A stretch of DNA of 7,437 nt from Cellvibrionales bacterium (GTDB lineage Bacteria; Pseudomonadota; Gammaproteobacteria; Pseudomonadales; JAHEGP01), in assembly GCA_024645065.1 (NCBI GenBank), contig JAHEGP010000161.1, forward strand, positions 1 to 7,437. Direction: 5' to 3'. A program made the translations under genes and the position numbers. The notes below the pieces were generated by a model. The model did no database searches and was not told where the DNA came from. It saw only the letters and a program-made list of their open reading frames with translations. This document shows, piece by piece, positions 5,781 through 7,437 of the stretch (positions are counted from its first letter, which is position 1; the number at the start of each line of letters is the position of its first letter).

Positions 5781-7437
5781 ATGCCAAAACGTACAGATAT
5801 CAAGTCTATTCTCATCGTAGGCGCCGGCCCGATCATTATTGGCCAGGCCTGTGAGTTTGATTACTCGGGTGCCCAGGCCTGCAAGGCGCTGCAGGAAGAG
5901 GGCTACAGGGTTATCCTGGTGAACTCCAACCCGGCAACGATCATGACCGACCCCGCGATGGCGGATGCAACCTACATTGAGCCGGTAAACTGGCGCACTG
6001 TGGCACGAATTATCGAAAAAGAGCGGCCTGATGCGCTGCTCCCGACCATGGGTGGCCAGACCGCACTCAACTGTGCGCTGGACCTGGCCCGGGAGGGAGT
6101 GTTGGAGCAATTCGGGGTTGAGTTGATCGGCGCCACCAGGGATGCCATCGACAAGGCTGAGGACCGGGAGCGTTTCGACATCGCGATGAAGGCGATAGGT
6201 CTTGAAACGCCCAATTCGGTCATTGCCCACAGTCTGGAAGAAGCCCTGCAGGTATTGGACCAGATTGGCTTTCCCTGCATTATTCGCCCGTCCTTCACCA
6301 TGGGGGGCTCGGGCGGAGGTATTGCCTACAACCGGGAAGAGTTCGTCGAAATTTGCGAACGTGGGCTCGACCTGTCGCCGACCAACGAATTGCTGATCGA
6401 TGAGTCCCTGATCGGTTGGAAAGAGTTCGAAATGGAGGTCGTGCGGGACAAAAACGACAACTGCATAATAATCTGCGCGATCGAGAACTTTGACGCCATG
6501 GGCGTGCATACGGGTGACTCCATCACCGTTGCACCGGCTCAGACCCTGACCGACAAGGAGTACCAGATCATGCGCAACGCATCGCTGGCGGTGCTGCGCG
6601 AGATTGGGGTTGAAACCGGTGGTTCCAATGTTCAATTCGGCATCAATCCGAGTACCGGTCGCATGGTGATCATTGAAATGAATCCCAGGGTGTCGCGCTC
6701 GTCTGCCCTTGCGTCCAAGGCAACCGGGTTTCCCATCGCCAAGGTCGCCGCCAAACTGGCGGTTGGCTACACCCTGGACGAGTTGCAAAATGATATAACC
6801 GGCGGTGCAACTCCGGCATCTTTTGAGCCTTCCATCGACTATGTGGTCACCAAATTGCCGCGCTTCACTTTCGAAAAATTTGCCGATGCTGAGTCGCGAC
6901 TCCACACCCAGATGAAATCGGTGGGTGAGGTGATGGCTATTGGCCGCACTTTCCAGGAGTCCCTGCAAAAGGCCCTGCGCGGTCTTGAAGTAGGGTCCGC
7001 AGGCTTTGAGCCGCGCATCGATAGCGGCGACCCCGATATCCAGACTCGACTGGTGAAGGAGTTGCGCAACCCCGGGCCCGATCGTATCTGGTATATCGGT
7101 GATGCATTCCGCCATGGCATGAGCCTGCAACAGGTCGCTGAATATAGCCATGTTGATCCGTGGTTTCTGGTACAGATTGAGGACATCATCAGGGATGAGG
7201 GCGTCGTCAGCGGCAGCAGCATCGGGGCCCTTGATCGAGACGCCTTGTGGCGACTCAAGCGCAAGGGGTTTTCCGACAAGCGGCTTGCCGCATTGCTTGA
7301 CGTGTCAGAACAGGCGCTGCGGCAGCGACGTCTCGAGTTGGGCATAAAGCCGGTTTACAAGCGGGTGGACACCTGTGCAGCAGAATTTGCCACCGCCACC
7401 GCTTATATGTATTCCACTTATGAAGAGGAGTGTGAGG
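5781..7437 (+). CDS. carB: Carbamoyl-phosphate synthase large subunit CarB, N-terminal half, 3' end cut by window
   Basis: Synthetase subunit that phosphorylates bicarbonate, adds ammonia from CarA to make carbamate, and phosphorylates that to carbamoyl phosphate. The start MPKRTDIKSILIVGAGP is canonical. The frame stays open for 552 codons to the right edge; the full protein is normally about 1,070 residues. Residues 1 to about 400 are the first ATP-grasp (carboxyphosphate) unit, with MGGQTALN, RPSFTMGGSGGGIAYN, His243 in GVHTGDSITVAPAQT, and metal-binding Glu299 and Asn301 in IEMNPRVSRSSALASK. Residues from about 404 on are the oligomerisation domain, ending in KRVDTCAAEF and YMYSTYEEECE. 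Residue numbering matches E. coli CarB with no gap that I can see. The carbamoyl-phosphate ATP-grasp unit and the allosteric domain lie outside. The ribosome site is weak (GGTAGAAG), which suggests coupling to carA translation. Confidence 0.98.
   Translation, partial: MPKRTDIKSILIVGAGPIIIGQACEFDYSGAQACKALQEEGYRVILVNSNPATIMTDPAMADATYIEPVNWRTVARIIEKERPDALLPTMGGQTALNCALDLAREGVLEQFGVELIGATRDAIDKAEDRERFDIAMKAIGLETPNSVIAHSLEEALQVLDQIGFPCIIRPSFTMGGSGGGIAYNREEFVEICERGLDLSPTNELLIDESLIGWKEFEMEVVRDKNDNCIIICAIENFDAMGVHTGDSITVAPAQTLTDKEYQIMRNASLAVLREIGVETGGSNVQFGINPSTGRMVIIEMNPRVSRSSALASKATGFPIAKVAAKLAVGYTLDELQNDITGGATPASFEPSIDYVVTKLPRFTFEKFADAESRLHTQMKSVGEVMAIGRTFQESLQKALRGLEVGSAGFEPRIDSGDPDIQTRLVKELRNPGPDRIWYIGDAFRHGMSLQQVAEYSHVDPWFLVQIEDIIRDEGVVSGSSIGALDRDALWRLKRKGFSDKRLAALLDVSEQALRQRRLELGIKPVYKRVDTCAAEFATATAYMYSTYEEECE

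Noticed and set aside
4520..5836. 438-codon open frame on the minus strand opposite carA
   Set aside because: It lies entirely antisense to CarA and its leader, has no recognisable motif, and would run through the carA ribosome site and spacer. It is a shadow of carA codon bias.
5685..7151. 488-codon open frame on the minus strand opposite carB
   Set aside because: The plus strand carries unmistakable CarB over the whole stretch. The antisense translation has no recognisable domain and is low in complexity, as expected from GC-rich coding DNA read backwards.

Overview
This is a chromosomal core-gene window from a gammaproteobacterium. The DnaK, DnaJ, DapB, CarA and CarB proteins closely match enterobacterial and pseudomonad forms, and the order dnaK-dnaJ-dapB-carA-carB is the one I recall from Pseudomonas and related orders. 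A cytoplasmic HD-GYP protein with an N-terminal DUF3391-like domain fits a Pseudomonas- or Cellvibrionales-like marine lineage. I cannot name the genus. I see no mobile element, tRNA, rRNA or CRISPR array.

Layout. Bases 1-974 hold the 3' half of dnaK. A strong intrinsic terminator (993-1032) lies between dnaK and dnaJ (1062-2174). dapB (2186-2992) follows dnaJ after 11 bases. A convergent HD-GYP gene (4236 down to 2989) meets dapB tail to tail, and the two stop codons share one CTAG palindrome. A 343-base divergent intergenic region (4237-4579) separates the HD-GYP gene from carA. It carries a near-consensus sigma70 promoter, a short leader reading frame and a long terminator hairpin with a U-tract, an arrangement typical of transcription attenuation. 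carA (4580-5719) starts with TTG behind a strong Shine-Dalgarno sequence. carB (from 5781) runs off the right edge after 552 codons.

How the genes work together. DnaK and DnaJ form the Hsp70 chaperone pair, and the terminator between them probably sets their ratio. DapB belongs to the lysine/diaminopimelate pathway. CarA and CarB form carbamoyl-phosphate synthetase, which feeds both pyrimidine and arginine synthesis and so is a natural target for leader-based control. The HD-GYP protein is predicted to degrade cyclic di-GMP and has no obvious functional tie to its neighbours.

The least ordinary part is the carA leader: a leader ORF whose stop codon touches the base of the terminator hairpin, with an A7 slippery tract inside it. 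I found no wholly unknown system; the rest is ordinary housekeeping DNA.
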